Assembly: GCA_964622235.1 (NCBI GenBank) | Contig: CAZUNB010000013.1 | Span: 1 to 28,844, forward strand | Reading direction: 5' to 3' | Source: CAZUNB01 sp964622235 | GTDB lineage: Bacteria; Patescibacteriota; Saccharimonadia; Saccharimonadales; JAGPDM01 | Length of the DNA: 28,844 bases | Part shown: positions 7,070 through 15,145 of the stretch, piece after piece | How the letters are laid out: the number at the start of each line of letters is the position of its first letter | Numbering within the stretch: the first letter of the stretch is position 1 | Program-made: the position numbers and the translations under genes | Notes under the pieces: model-generated | The model's database searches: none | What the model was told of the DNA's origin: nothing | Seen by the model: the letters and a program-made list of their open reading frames with translations, nothing else

Positions 7070-8482
7070 ATGCCCGAGCAACAAAACGGACCGCAGCAGA
7101 ATTATCAACCATTGCAACCAATTCAACCTGGTGGAAGCACCAATCTACCCGGCGCACCACAACCTAAAAAATCGCACAAGGCGCTCTGGGCAGTGATTAT
7201 AGTTGTTATCATTGCTCTTATCGGTGCAGGGATTTATATGTTTCTGCAAATCAAACCACAAGAGCAAGCCGAGCAAGCTAAAACAGATGAAAAGGTTATA
7301 AAAACTGAGACCTATCAACCCTACAATCTAGGATCAAAACTCGTTGGATTTAATCTGGAGACAGGAATATATAAAGACCTCGTTGCTAGCCTGCCAGCAG
7401 AAGCAAATATCATCGACACAAGTATTCGAAAAAATAAGGTACAGGTTATATTTAACACTGAAGCTCGATTCGATAGTCAAAATAATGTTCAAGTTCCGGA
7501 AAAAATATTTGCCAAAGTTGACACAAACGAACCTTACGAAATCTGGCAATCGAAAAACGGTGCGCAACTTCTAAGCACAACTATTTCTACCGACAACGAA
7601 GTGCTACTTATTTCGGAAGGTTATAATAATGAAAAAACAAATTTTGTCAGAGCGCCAATTGTTCGTGGTGGTAAACCGGTCACATTAGTCGATGATGCTA
7701 CGATACTTGGACTTCCATTATTCTATGATCAAGAGAGTAAACGAGCTTTATTCCAGCAAGTTTCTTGCCTTGGATGCGATGCACCACTTCTACCGATTAT
7801 ATATGAACTAGATACGAATAGCCGTGAGTTGAAGAAGGTATTTGCACTTGATGATGCTAGCCAAGATGCTGGTTACAACTTTGATGCGACAGGAAACGTC
7901 AGGCAATTCGTACTATCTGAGTCACTCGATTCCACAGAAACAAAGACTAGTGATAAAAATCCCATTGACCTCCTAACATATAAAAATGGTTCTATTACAA
8001 GTAGAAACATCTATCGGTTTGGCGATGAAGAAAGTGAAAAGAAAGAAGAGACAACAAAGGACACTGATCAACCACTAGTTCAAGTAGCCCCAAGATTAAA
8101 GGCTAAACTGCTCGGTGTTAATGAAGAACTACTAACTTTTGGAAAGTACGAAATCGACGCTAACGGAGACCAAACATTGAGAAAAATTATGGTCATCGAT
8201 ACGACTAATCCGAACAATAAAATAGAATTCCCGATTGCGCTTGCAGGCAATATCAATGCAGTAAAAGTCAATACGGTTGATAGCAAACACTTCATCATAC
8301 AAACAGTCGAGATGGGAGAAATGTACAATCTTGGGATTTGGACATTTGATACTGAAACTCTTGATGCTAATAAGACACCCGTCTTCAAGAATATTGACCG
8401 AATAACCGTAAACCAGAGCATTGGCGACTCCGTAGTTAGCTATCGAGACAACCTACTGCCCCTAATTATCGAAGTTAAATAG
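7070..8482 (+). CDS. Single-pass membrane-anchored protein with large extracytoplasmic domain
   Basis: A 470-aa protein of unknown function. Residues 1-33 are Pro/Gln-rich and probably cytoplasmic, ending in a basic KKSHK. One transmembrane segment (WAVIIVVIIALIGAGIYMFL) follows at about 39-58, giving an N-in, C-out topology. The remaining 400 or so residues are rich in beta-strand-like, Thr/Asn-rich sequence with repeated L/F-x-D-x-E-T patterns (VGFNLETGIYK, IYELDTNSREL, MVIDTTNP, WTFDTETL). This hints at a beta-propeller-like fold, without a named domain. One CLGC pair lies near the middle. Start chosen from the Shine-Dalgarno at 7055-7061. Confidence 0.8.
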   Translation: MPEQQNGPQQNYQPLQPIQPGGSTNLPGAPQPKKSHKALWAVIIVVIIALIGAGIYMFLQIKPQEQAEQAKTDEKVIKTETYQPYNLGSKLVGFNLETGIYKDLVASLPAEANIIDTSIRKNKVQVIFNTEARFDSQNNVQVPEKIFAKVDTNEPYEIWQSKNGAQLLSTTISTDNEVLLISEGYNNEKTNFVRAPIVRGGKPVTLVDDATILGLPLFYDQESKRALFQQVSCLGCDAPLLPIIYELDTNSRELKKVFALDDASQDAGYNFDATGNVRQFVLSESLDSTETKTSDKNPIDLLTYKNGSITSRNIYRFGDEESEKKEETTKDTDQPLVQVAPRLKAKLLGVNEELLTFGKYEIDANGDQTLRKIMVIDTTNPNNKIEFPIALAGNINAVKVNTVDSKHFIIQTVEMGEMYNLGIWTFDTETLDANKTPVFKNIDRITVNQSIGDSVVSYRDNLLPLIIEVK

Positions 8483-8538
8483 ATTCTAAATAGATCTCCA
8501 ACCTTTTTTGCACCGTATCATTTGTTATAGTCAATAAC

Positions 8539-8950
8539 ATGGCCGATACGCAGAAAAAATAGAAAAAGATATTCTCTATAACTATTCACTCAAATCCCTT
8601 CTACTCAGCAAAAAAAAGGATGTCATTAAGCAAGATAGCTCCGAAGGAGCCTATACGTCGTAGGAATAGGACTAACTGCCAAAACCTGGAATTTCCTCGG
8701 TAGCATCCATAGCGCAAATAACATTATCCGTGGTCAAGGTGATATTTTCCTTGCCCGAGATGATATTTTCCTTGCCCGAGATTTAACACAGACTGGAAAT
8801 AATGAACAAGCCGAAGAAGGGATCTATAAGGTCCAAACTGATTCCCTCGAAAATATTTTTAAAATGATAAAGAAAGGAGCAATCACCGACAGTAAAGCCA
8901 TCGTTGCCTTGACCTTGTATAAGCTTAAGGCCGAAGAGCTTCAAAATTAA
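8539..8950 (+). pseudogene. Decayed NUDIX (ADP-ribose pyrophosphatase-like) hydrolase
   Basis: The frame from 8639 to the TAA at 8948-8950 is open but has no start codon. It reads GLTAKTWNFLGSIHS, then GQGDIFLARDL, then AEEGIYKVQTDSLENIFKM and IVALTLYKLKAEEL. This matches the second half of ADP-ribose pyrophosphatase-type NUDIX proteins (post-NUDIX-box strand, F-LA-dLt strand, the dEgI segment and the C-terminal helix). The N-terminal half is lost: the ATG at 8539 meets a TAG after seven codons, and frames are broken between 8560 and 8640, where the NUDIX box should be. A 21-bp in-frame tandem duplication (8741-8761 and 8762-8782) repeats DIFLARD. This is real gene decay, not one sequencing error. 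Confidence 0.7.
8741..8782. repeat. 21-bp perfect tandem duplication inside the NUDIX remnant
   Basis: GATATTTTCCTTGCCCGAGA plus one T occurs twice back to back at 8741-8761 and 8762-8782 without a mismatch. It keeps the reading frame. The lack of divergence says the duplication is recent or an assembly artefact. Confidence 0.9.
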
Positions 8951-8953
8951 TGA

Positions 8954-8980
8954 TATAATAGTCATTACATAAGTGGAGAG
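8954..8980 (+). promoter_or_regulatory. ilvD -10 box and Shine-Dalgarno
   Basis: Consensus TATAAT at 8954-8959 is followed by GGAGAG at 8975-8980, five bases before the ATG at 8986. No good -35 box lies 16-18 bases upstream. The promoter overlaps the very end of the NUDIX remnant. ilvD thus has a short leader, unlike most housekeeping genes here. Confidence 0.5.
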
Positions 8981-8985
8981 ACAAA

Positions 8986-10710
8986 ATGGCATGTGATGGA
9001 AGTGGTAAATGTAGTGGGTGCGATGACAACCTAGAGAACGCACGTCCGAATAGCGCCGAACTAGTTGACGGATTTGAGCGAGCGCCAGCTCGCGCCATGC
9101 TTCGAGCAGTTGGTATGCAAGATGATGATTTTAAGAAACCACAAATCCTAGTTATCGACACTGACAACAATGTTACACCGTGCAACATTAGCGGTGGTCG
9201 CCTTAATGTTGCCGCTCGTCAAGGCGTAACAGCGGCCGGTGGATTCGGCTTTTACGCCAGTACGATTGCTGTCAGCGATGGTATCAGCATGGGCACCGAT
9301 GGCATGAAAAATAGTTTAATTAGCCGTGAAGTTATTACTGACAGTGTTGAGACCATTGCTCGTGCTGAAAAAATGGATGGCTTGATCACGATTGCCGGTT
9401 GTGACAAATCAATCCCAGCCATGATTATGGCCCCAGCTCGATTAAACATTGCTGGTGTCATGCTCTACGGTGGTTCGACCTTACCGGGGAAACTAGATGG
9501 CAAAAGCATCGATATCGTCAACGTTTTTGAAGCTGTCGGTAAAAGAGCTGCGGATAAAATGACTGATGATGAGTTGAAGGCAATTGAATGCAATGCATGT
9601 CCGGGCGACGGTAGCTGTGGCGGTATGTTTACTGCAAACACAATGGCCAGTATCGGCGAAGCACTTGGAATCTCTGTACTTGGCAGTGCTAGTCCTGCCG
9701 CTGTTGATAATCGTCGTGAAGGCTATGCCCGTGAAGCTGCAGTAGCTGTTATCGAGCAACTCAAACGTGGTATGACAGCGCGAGATATTATCACCCCAAA
9801 ATCAATCGAGAACGCAATCATGATGGCCAACGCACTCGGTGGCTCGACCAACGCAGTGCTGCATATCATGGCGATCGCGCACGAAGCCGAAATTGATATA
9901 GATATCATGAAGTTTAACGAAATCCGCAAAAAAGTTCCGCAAATTGCCGATACCCGACCAAATGGAAAATACCATATGATTGATATTGACCGAGTTGGTG
10001 GTATCCCGGTAGTACTACAAATGCTACTCGATGAAGGTTTGCTGCATGGCGATTGCTTGACCTATAACGGCAAAACAATGGCTGAGAACTTAGCTGCTAT
10101 CAAACCACCAAAACCTGATGGTGAAGTGATCCATCCGTTTTCTGACCCAGTACACGATGAAGGTGGTCTGACAATCCTGAAGGGCAGTCTCGCACCACTT
10201 GGCGCGGTGTTTAAGATTGCTGGTGTTGATGAAGTCAAAAAATTCGAAGGTACAGCTCGAGTATTTGAAAGCGAAGAGCACGCCATGAAAGCAATCCTAG
10301 CCGGTGAAATCAAAGAATATGATGCAGTCATAATTCGCAATGAAGGACCCAAGGGTGGCCCAGGTATGCGCGAGATGCTTGCGCCGACCAGTGCCATCAA
10401 GGGTACTGGAATTGACGACAAGGTCGCACTTATCACTGACGGTCGTTTCAGCGGCGGCACACGAGGCCTGGCGATAGGCCACGTTGCTCCGGAAGCCTAT
10501 GATGGTGGACCAATCGGACTCTTGAAAGACGGCGACAAAATCGTAATCGACCCGGCTAATGAAAGCCTTGAAGTTCTGGTCGACGAAGCTGAGATGAAAA
10601 AACGTAAAGCCGCTCATAAACCGAACTCACCAAATAGTCCAGCTCGTGGTGTTCAGGAGAAATTTCGACGGCTGGTTAATACTGCAGATAAGGGTGCAAC
10701 CACCAGCTAG
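8986..10710 (+). CDS. ilvD: Dihydroxy-acid dehydratase IlvD
   Basis: Fe-S dehydratase of branched-chain amino acid synthesis; it converts 2,3-dihydroxy-isovalerate and 2,3-dihydroxy-3-methylvalerate to the 2-keto acids. At 574 aa it is full length. The three cluster cysteines are present: Cys66 (VTPCN), Cys139 (AGCDKSIPAM) and Cys211 (CPGDGSCGGMFTANTM). The GRFSGGTRG substrate-site motif is present near the C-terminus. An unusual N-terminal extension, CDGSGKCSGC, puts Cys at positions 3, 9 and 12, which could bind metal. The start is fixed by GGAGAG. No other ilv gene is in the window, so it may serve an incomplete or salvage-linked pathway; the gene tail at 1-135 could be leuB. Its need for a cluster fits the nearby SUF system. 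Confidence 0.96.
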   Translation: MACDGSGKCSGCDDNLENARPNSAELVDGFERAPARAMLRAVGMQDDDFKKPQILVIDTDNNVTPCNISGGRLNVAARQGVTAAGGFGFYASTIAVSDGISMGTDGMKNSLISREVITDSVETIARAEKMDGLITIAGCDKSIPAMIMAPARLNIAGVMLYGGSTLPGKLDGKSIDIVNVFEAVGKRAADKMTDDELKAIECNACPGDGSCGGMFTANTMASIGEALGISVLGSASPAAVDNRREGYAREAAVAVIEQLKRGMTARDIITPKSIENAIMMANALGGSTNAVLHIMAIAHEAEIDIDIMKFNEIRKKVPQIADTRPNGKYHMIDIDRVGGIPVVLQMLLDEGLLHGDCLTYNGKTMAENLAAIKPPKPDGEVIHPFSDPVHDEGGLTILKGSLAPLGAVFKIAGVDEVKKFEGTARVFESEEHAMKAILAGEIKEYDAVIIRNEGPKGGPGMREMLAPTSAIKGTGIDDKVALITDGRFSGGTRGLAIGHVAPEAYDGGPIGLLKDGDKIVIDPANESLEVLVDEAEMKKRKAAHKPNSPNSPARGVQEKFRRLVNTADKGATTS

Positions 10711-10755
10711 CTGGCAGCAAAGATGTTTTGTTCCATAATAATGTTTTTTCTCATT

Positions 10756-10775
10756 CAACTTTGACACCAAAGTTG
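10756..10775. repeat. CAACTTTG-N4-CAAAGTTG hairpin
   Basis: A perfect 8-bp inverted repeat with an ACAC loop. The same hairpin (different loop) lies at 20172-20191, and a one-mismatch version at 12154-12173. No T-run follows on either strand, so it is not a classical terminator. It lies about 45 bases beyond the end of the type-A element here. Confidence 0.7.
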
Positions 10776-10819
10776 AGCAGTAACGTAGTTTCTAATAATA
10801 GTTTTCTTTTCTAAGCTCA

Positions 10820-11029
10820 TTACTTTGCACCGACAAAGTAACACAAAACTCTCTCACGACTACAAAACATGATGGAAATAGCTATGAATTACTCTCTGGT
10901 TCCTGTGGAACTCCTTGCAGTCGCCCACTCACTCCGTTCGGGGTGGTCCTCGTCGCGCAGTGATTAATTCATAGCTATTTTCTCAGTTTTGGCGGATGCT
11001 CGACTTAAGCCGTAAACTATTGCGGGTTC
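10820..11029 (-). repeat. Structured intergenic element, type A, copy 1
   Basis: On the minus strand this about 210-bp sequence matches copy 2 at 24551-24762 almost throughout (roughly 85-90% by eye), and most differences are transitions. It folds into a perfect 16-bp stem (10965-10980 with 10876-10891) enclosing a conserved G+C-rich core with a GTTCC-ACA-GGAAC hairpin. It ends in the hairpin TTACTTTG/CAAAGTAA (10820-10841). No open frame fits the conserved block. It is head to head with the type-C element. A structured RNA or a folding mobile/recombination site are both possible; I do not recognise the family. Confidence 0.65.
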
Positions 11030-11040
11030 ACTCACTTGGC

Positions 11041-11237
11041 TCTAGGCATAAAGGAGGAGTCTCCTGAAGAACGAATGTCATTATTACAATCTATTGCAGT
11101 CGAGGACTGTTTGACGAAATAATTAGTTGCATAAGCATCTAATTGTTGAGGAGTTCCGCAGACGATTGTAAGAATGATTAATGAGTTCATCAAGAGTGAT
11201 GATAAGCCTAGTGGTTTTGTTGCTTTTGACACCAAAA
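11041..11237 (+). repeat. Structured intergenic element, type C
   Basis: The element starts with TCTAGGCATAAAGGAG, 15/16 identical to the start of the type-B element at 12000. A 13-position stem with one mismatch (11079-11091 with 11164-11176) encloses two hairpins: CAGTC-GAG-GACTG (11097-11109) and a 24-base hairpin with an ATAA loop (11121-11144). The 12-mer GGAGTTCCGCAG (11150-11161) is identical to one in the type-A core at 24667-24678. A weaker terminal hairpin TTTTG-ACAC-CAAAA lies at 11224-11237. It thus bridges types A and B and suggests all three are variants of one architecture. Confidence 0.55.
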
Positions 11238-11274
11238 ATAGATGCAATAAATATAATCTATAAATAATTTAATC

Positions 11275-11838
11275 TTATTTGTCTTCTTGCGTAGCGGCTG
11301 ATGATATCGCATCAGCTTCTGCTCTCATATCAGCAGCTCTTTGCAGTTGATATGCACGTTTTTCGGCAGCTTGTAATTCAGGGCTTTTTCCTAGACGTGG
11401 GCAATCTTTAGGGCACCCTGTTTCCGCAACCTCAGCACTACTAGATGGTTTGTGAGTAGGGAAGTTATCGACATCAGCTTGCATTGAGCGGACTATGTTT
11501 ACTGCTGTTTCTCCAACTGCTGCACCGCCTTTAAGAATGCCACGGTTTGGTCGCTCAGCATAAACTTCTACTCTTTCTGGAAATTTAAGAATCGGTCTCA
11601 GCGGACAGTCTGTTGGTCGATTATCATAATCAGCTAATGCGGGTGATCCTATGTATGGATTAAATCTTGCAACTAATTCACCGGCATCGTCAATTACTGC
11701 TCCAAAGAGTGGGCTCATCATACCCATGTCAACTAATGCAAAACTCGGATCCTGAGCATCACAGCTCATCCCATCTGGAACTGTCCAGGGCTCGCTATCG
11801 TTTGGCTGTGATAAGTATTCTCCATCAGCTAATGGCAT
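11275..11838 (-). CDS. Accessory protein of unknown function with CPKDCP motif
   Basis: A 187-aa soluble-looking protein without signal peptide or membrane segment. The first 100 residues are mixed polar with a Cys in MSCDAQDP and one in PTDCPLRP. A linker with ETGCPKDCPRLG near 138-149 follows. The last 35 or so residues form an Ala/Glu/Arg-rich helix (QAAEKRAYQLQRAADMRAEA) likely to be a coiled coil. GGAG at 11845-11848, six bases before the ATG, sets the start. Type-C and type-B elements flank the gene, and a GCTTGCAAA-type promoter lies upstream. I do not recognise the family. Confidence 0.65.
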   Translation of the reverse strand: MPLADGEYLSQPNDSEPWTVPDGMSCDAQDPSFALVDMGMMSPLFGAVIDDAGELVARFNPYIGSPALADYDNRPTDCPLRPILKFPERVEVYAERPNRGILKGGAAVGETAVNIVRSMQADVDNFPTHKPSSSAEVAETGCPKDCPRLGKSPELQAAEKRAYQLQRAADMRAEADAISSAATQEDK

Positions 11839-11844
11839 TACATT

Positions 11845-11899
11845 CTCCTATTATTTTAAATTATATTTCCAGTTAACTCTCTCTCTGTATTTTGCAAGC
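11845..11899 (-). promoter_or_regulatory. GCTTGCAAA-type promoter region of the 11838 gene
   Basis: Reading on the minus strand, GCTTGCAAA (11891-11899) is followed by GAAATATAAT (11860-11869) and then by GGAG (11845-11848) six bases before the ATG. The distance from TTGCAA to GAAATA is 22 bases, the same as for the lipoprotein gene at 4497. Confidence 0.45.
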
Positions 11900-11994
11900 A
11901 TGAGGGTTTTGTTTTGTAAATATTTTTGTTTGCGATGCTTTTCTGTCTGTAGGCTTAATCAGGTTCAAGATGATTTAAGTTTTTTTTCGGACTC

Positions 11995-12173
11995 TTGGGT
12001 CTGGGCATAAAGGAGTGAAGCCAGAGTGTGAATGTAAAATACACAATAGTGACAAAAACAATGTTTGAATGAGCTGTTTGCTCATGAGTTTTGTTTTTGA
12101 TTGTTTATTTTACGATGAATACATCTAGCGGAGCGACAGCCCAGCGCTTTGCTCAACTTTGGCGACAAAGATG
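11995..12173 (+). repeat. Structured intergenic element, type B, copy 1
   Basis: It begins with TCTGGGCATAAAGGAG at 12000. The outer stem pairs 12034-12047 with 12100-12113 (13 of 14 pairs). An inner stem AAAAAC/GTTTTT lies at 12054-12059/12093-12098, topped by the hairpin ATGAGC-TGTTT-GCTCAT (12069-12085). It ends in CAACTTTG-GCGA-CAAAGATG (12154-12173). Copy 2 on the opposite strand at 20172-20355 keeps the same fold with changed bases. No ORF explains it. Confidence 0.65.
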
Positions 12174-12248
12174 AAACGGATAAAAACGTATATTTTGTAT
12201 AAATTTATACTGAGTTGTAATCGGTCGAGAATAAATTCGTAAGTAAAA

Positions 12249-12257
12249 TGATAGAAT
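12249..12257 (+). promoter_or_regulatory. Extended -10 promoter of the nuclease gene, leaderless
   Basis: TGATAGAAT (extended -10, 12249-12257) ends seven bases before the ATG at 12265. No -35 box is evident, which is normal for extended -10 promoters. Confidence 0.45.
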
Positions 12258-12264
12258 TAAATTG

Positions 12265-12846
12265 ATGAAACTTACGCTTAAGAAAAAACAAAAACAATTA
12301 CTCTTTAGCTTGTTGATTGTAGTCATTGCTGGGTTTTTTGGACTTGATGCGTACGACCCACAAAATCAGCTGACTAAAAACCTTCCAATGCCGACACCAG
12401 GTCAGTTTGAGGTTGCCAAAGTCTATGATGGCGACACCATTGGTGTGCAGATCAATACAAAAGTTGAAAAGGTTAGGCTCATCGGAGTCGATACACCAGA
12501 AACGCATCATCCGAAAAAGCCAGTGCAATGTTTCGGTCAAGCTGCCAGTGACTATACGACTAAAAGTCTACTCGGTAAGAAAGTTCGTCTTGAGTCTGAC
12601 CCAATCGGCGACAATATCGATCGCTATAGTCGTTTACTGCGCTATGTTTATCTCGAAGACGGAACACTCTGGAATCAAAAACTAGTTGCCGATGGCTACG
12701 GCTTTGCCTACACTTCATTTCCATTTGGAAAAAGTGATGAATTTAGACAAGCGGAGAGGAGTGCTCGAGAAAATAACCGTGGACTATGGGGTGGTTGTGA
12801 GATAACCACCGACAATGGCCATATTACATCTGGTAATGCTCAGTAA
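12265..12846 (+). CDS. Staphylococcal-nuclease-like (thermonuclease) family secreted/anchored nuclease
   Basis: A 193-aa SNase-fold nuclease, Ca-dependent in the family, acting on DNA or RNA outside the membrane. A basic start and a hydrophobic segment at residues 11-26 form a signal or anchor. The SNase domain starts near 48: VYDGDT (Asp55), RLIGVDTPE (Arg71, Asp76, Glu79) and the DRYSRLLRYVY segment with the second catalytic Arg near 123-126. These are the full active-site set. The ending NRGLWGGC is typical. The ATG follows an extended -10 box by seven bases. Such nucleases can feed nucleotide scavenging, a sensible trait in a cell with limited biosynthesis. The stop codon abuts the stop of the convergent glycosyltransferase gene with no spacer. 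Confidence 0.9.
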   Translation: MKLTLKKKQKQLLFSLLIVVIAGFFGLDAYDPQNQLTKNLPMPTPGQFEVAKVYDGDTIGVQINTKVEKVRLIGVDTPETHHPKKPVQCFGQAASDYTTKSLLGKKVRLESDPIGDNIDRYSRLLRYVYLEDGTLWNQKLVADGYGFAYTSFPFGKSDEFRQAERSARENNRGLWGGCEITTDNGHITSGNAQ

Positions 12847-13911
12847 CTACATTGTGTCTATATAACGAAGCAACTTTTTTGCTGACTTTGCCCAGCTATA
12901 TTTGTCTGCTGCCAACACTCCTGAAGCAATCAGATTATTTCTTGTCTTTTTGTCTTCGAGCATCCTAATTTTTTGTTGAAAATCATCGATCGAATGTGTG
13001 TCAAAGAACAACGCCTCATCATTTGTAACTTCGTGAAAGATTGCTAAGTCACTACAAACTACTGGCAGACCTGACTTCATTGCTTCGATGAGCGACAAGC
13101 CAAAACCCTCGGCCTTGGAAGCGCTCACCATAGCGAAAGACGTCATAAGCAAATCCATATATTCTTTCTCAGATGTACCATCATGAAATACAACTGTTGA
13201 TTGTAAACCCATCGACTCTCTAAGTTTTCGTTTTACAGCTGAGGTTACTTTACTAAGTAGATGCAGCTCATAGTCGGGTAGTTGATTCATAGCCTTAACT
13301 AAAAATTCAACATTTTTATAGCTAAAAAATGACCCCATATAAAGCAATTTATTATCGGCTTGAACATTTATCTTCGAACTAAATACATCATTAGCGGCAT
13401 TAGGAATTACAACGATTGGTTTTTTTGTTAATTTCATCTTCTCGATTTCTAACTTTGAAGATTTGCTAACCGTCACGACGGCATCAGCACGGTTTAGTGT
13501 TAGCCTTTGAGGCAGCTTGCTGATATGAAATAACTTCCAAAAAAACTGCATATACTTAGAAATGTTATTTGGCGCCGTCTTGAACTGGTAGTATATCGTG
13601 TCGTGTAAACTCAGAATTAATTTATATTGTTTGCCAAGACTGCCCATTATCTGCATCGGAGAAAATACAATATCTGCACCTAATTTATTCAGTTTTCTAG
13701 CAATAAATATTTCAGATAATGATTGCGGATTATTTAAAAGAACAGTCTTGACAGAAGTGGGGAGTAGCTCGTGCTGCTCATCAGTATAAATAATTGCGGT
13801 CACATCAGTTAATTTTGCAAATTCACATAGTAACTCGTGACTGTAGCGACTTATTCCGTCGCTACCTGTTGTTTTAATGAAGCGAGCATCAAAGAATATT
13901 TTTTTTGGCAC
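12847..13911 (-). CDS. Glycosyltransferase, GT4-like (GT-B fold)
   Basis: A 354-aa GT-B glycosyltransferase. The N-terminal Rossmann half starts KIFFDARFIKTTGSDGISRYSHEL, typical of mannosyltransferase-type GT4 proteins. LLSLHDTIYY and ADAVVTVSKSSKLE follow in the middle. The nucleotide-sugar half has LLYMGSFFSYKN and the E-x7-E motif in SKAEGFGLSLIEAMKSGLPVV. The donor and acceptor sugars are unknown; a role in cell-surface glycan or glycolipid synthesis is likely. The start is a GTG at 13911 followed by PKKIFFDAR. It is divergent from a second glycosyltransferase at 13985 and convergent with the nuclease gene. Confidence 0.88.
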   Translation of the reverse strand: MPKKIFFDARFIKTTGSDGISRYSHELLCEFAKLTDVTAIIYTDEQHELLPTSVKTVLLNNPQSLSEIFIARKLNKLGADIVFSPMQIMGSLGKQYKLILSLHDTIYYQFKTAPNNISKYMQFFWKLFHISKLPQRLTLNRADAVVTVSKSSKLEIEKMKLTKKPIVVIPNAANDVFSSKINVQADNKLLYMGSFFSYKNVEFLVKAMNQLPDYELHLLSKVTSAVKRKLRESMGLQSTVVFHDGTSEKEYMDLLMTSFAMVSASKAEGFGLSLIEAMKSGLPVVCSDLAIFHEVTNDEALFFDTHSIDDFQQKIRMLEDKKTRNNLIASGVLAADKYSWAKSAKKLLRYIDTM

Positions 13912-13948
13912 TTTTCAGCCTAGTCGATTAGATGTTGATAACATACAG

Positions 13949-13977
13949 TTAATATTACCAGAATATATTGCTATACT
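13949..13977 (+). promoter_or_regulatory. Promoter of the 13985 glycosyltransferase gene, leaderless
   Basis: TTAATA (13949-13954) and TATACT (13972-13977) are 17 bases apart, and an extended -10 TG lies at 13969-13970. The -10 box ends seven bases before the ATG at 13985. This supports that ATG over an in-frame start at 13877, which would add 36 non-family residues overlapping the divergent gene. Confidence 0.6.
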
Positions 13978-13984
13978 TAACCAA

Positions 13985-15145
13985 ATGAGAATACTAATCG
14001 CGAACGACCTTCATTGGCCGATGATAGTCGGTGTTGCTACCTCAACCAGAACACTAGCTATAGAATTATCAAGGAATGGGCATGAAGTATTGGTCTTAGC
14101 GCCCTCCAGAAAAGGCCACGGACGTAATGAAATTGATTCGAACTATACCATCACCAGAGTAAAGTCGGTAGCTATCCCATTTCAACAAAATTTAAGATTA
14201 TCACTCAGCCTAGAGCGACGGTTGACCAAAGAAATTAAAGAGTTCAAGCCAGATCTTGTCCACATTCATACTCAATTCAGTATTGGGCTTGGTGCTATGT
14301 ATGTTGCGCACAAAATGGGCATTCCAATCGTGGCAACAAATCACGTACTGCCGGATAATATTGTTAAAAACGTAATGCTACTAACGCCAATCTCAGGACT
14401 TTTCAATAAACTTTTTACCAGATATGGCATTTTGCTCTATAAAGATGCCGACCACATTATCATGCCGACTCAGTCCGCGATTGACATGTTCAATACTAGC
14501 TCAATAAAATCACCAATAACCCCAATATCTAACGGCATAGACTTGGATCGTTTTTACCCCCATGAACCGGACGAAAAAGTGTTTGAAAAATTCAATATAC
14601 CTAAAAAACCAATAATTTCATACGTTGGACGAGTTGACGGAGAAAAAGAGATCGACACATTAGTATGGGCAGCAGAATTGATCAGGCAAGCTCATGATGC
14701 ACACTTTTTGATTGTTGGCGGTGGGTCAATGGTAAATGAGCTGAAACGATTAGCTAGAAGACTTGGCGTCTTCCAGAACTTTACTTTTACAGGGAGGGTA
14801 AGCGATGATGATCTTGAGGAGTTGCAGAACATATCATCTATATTCATTATGACGTCGCCAGCCGAGCTACAGAGTCTTGCAACGCTAGAAGCAATGGCCT
14901 GTGAAACTCCTGTTATAGCAGTTGATGCTGGTGCGCTCTCAGAGATTTGTCAAGATGGAGTTAATGGCTTTTTAATCGAACCACAAGATTTCCAAACATT
15001 AGCAGCTCGTGCCATAGAACTGCTCGATAATAAGAAGAAAATGGAGAAGTTTGCGAAAGCTAGTCTTGAAATATCTCAAAAACATAACATAAAAAACGTC
15101 GTTAAAGAATTTGAAGAAGTGTATCAAACAACTATTAACCGATAA
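13985..15145 (+). CDS. Glycosyltransferase, GT4 family, diacylglycerol glucosyltransferase-like
   Basis: A 386-aa GT4 enzyme. The N-terminus MRILIANDLHWPMIVGVATSTRTLA matches the glycine-rich acceptor loop of 1,2-diacylglycerol 3-glucosyltransferase and PimB-like enzymes. DLVHIHTQFSIG and PISNGIDLDRFYP are characteristic of this group. ISYVGRVDGEKEIDTLV starts the donor half, and SPAELQSLATLEAMACETPVIAVDAG carries the E-x7-E motif. A membrane glycolipid product is the best guess, without direct proof of donor or lipid. The start was chosen from the promoter position. Its end overlaps the 3' end of the convergent hydrolase gene by 11 bases. Confidence 0.9.
   Translation: MRILIANDLHWPMIVGVATSTRTLAIELSRNGHEVLVLAPSRKGHGRNEIDSNYTITRVKSVAIPFQQNLRLSLSLERRLTKEIKEFKPDLVHIHTQFSIGLGAMYVAHKMGIPIVATNHVLPDNIVKNVMLLTPISGLFNKLFTRYGILLYKDADHIIMPTQSAIDMFNTSSIKSPITPISNGIDLDRFYPHEPDEKVFEKFNIPKKPIISYVGRVDGEKEIDTLVWAAELIRQAHDAHFLIVGGGSMVNELKRLARRLGVFQNFTFTGRVSDDDLEELQNISSIFIMTSPAELQSLATLEAMACETPVIAVDAGALSEICQDGVNGFLIEPQDFQTLAARAIELLDNKKKMEKFAKASLEISQKHNIKNVVKEFEEVYQTTINR

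Noticed and set aside
10756..10775. Rho-independent terminator after ilvD
   Set aside because: The CAACTTTG hairpin has no U-run on either strand and a low G+C stem; it recurs next to other structured elements where no gene ends.
12150..12173. Integron attC sites (RYYYAAC ... GTTRRRY at the terminal hairpins)
   Set aside because: GCTCAAC/GCCCAAC and GTTGAAT-like boxes do match the loose core consensus, but the inverted pair spans only about 26 bases, no integrase gene is present and cargo genes are not all in one direction.
13877..13984. Longer N-terminus of the glycosyltransferase from 13877
   Set aside because: The extra 36 residues do not resemble the family, overlap the divergent gene's coding start and would include the promoter whose -10 box sits seven bases before 13985.
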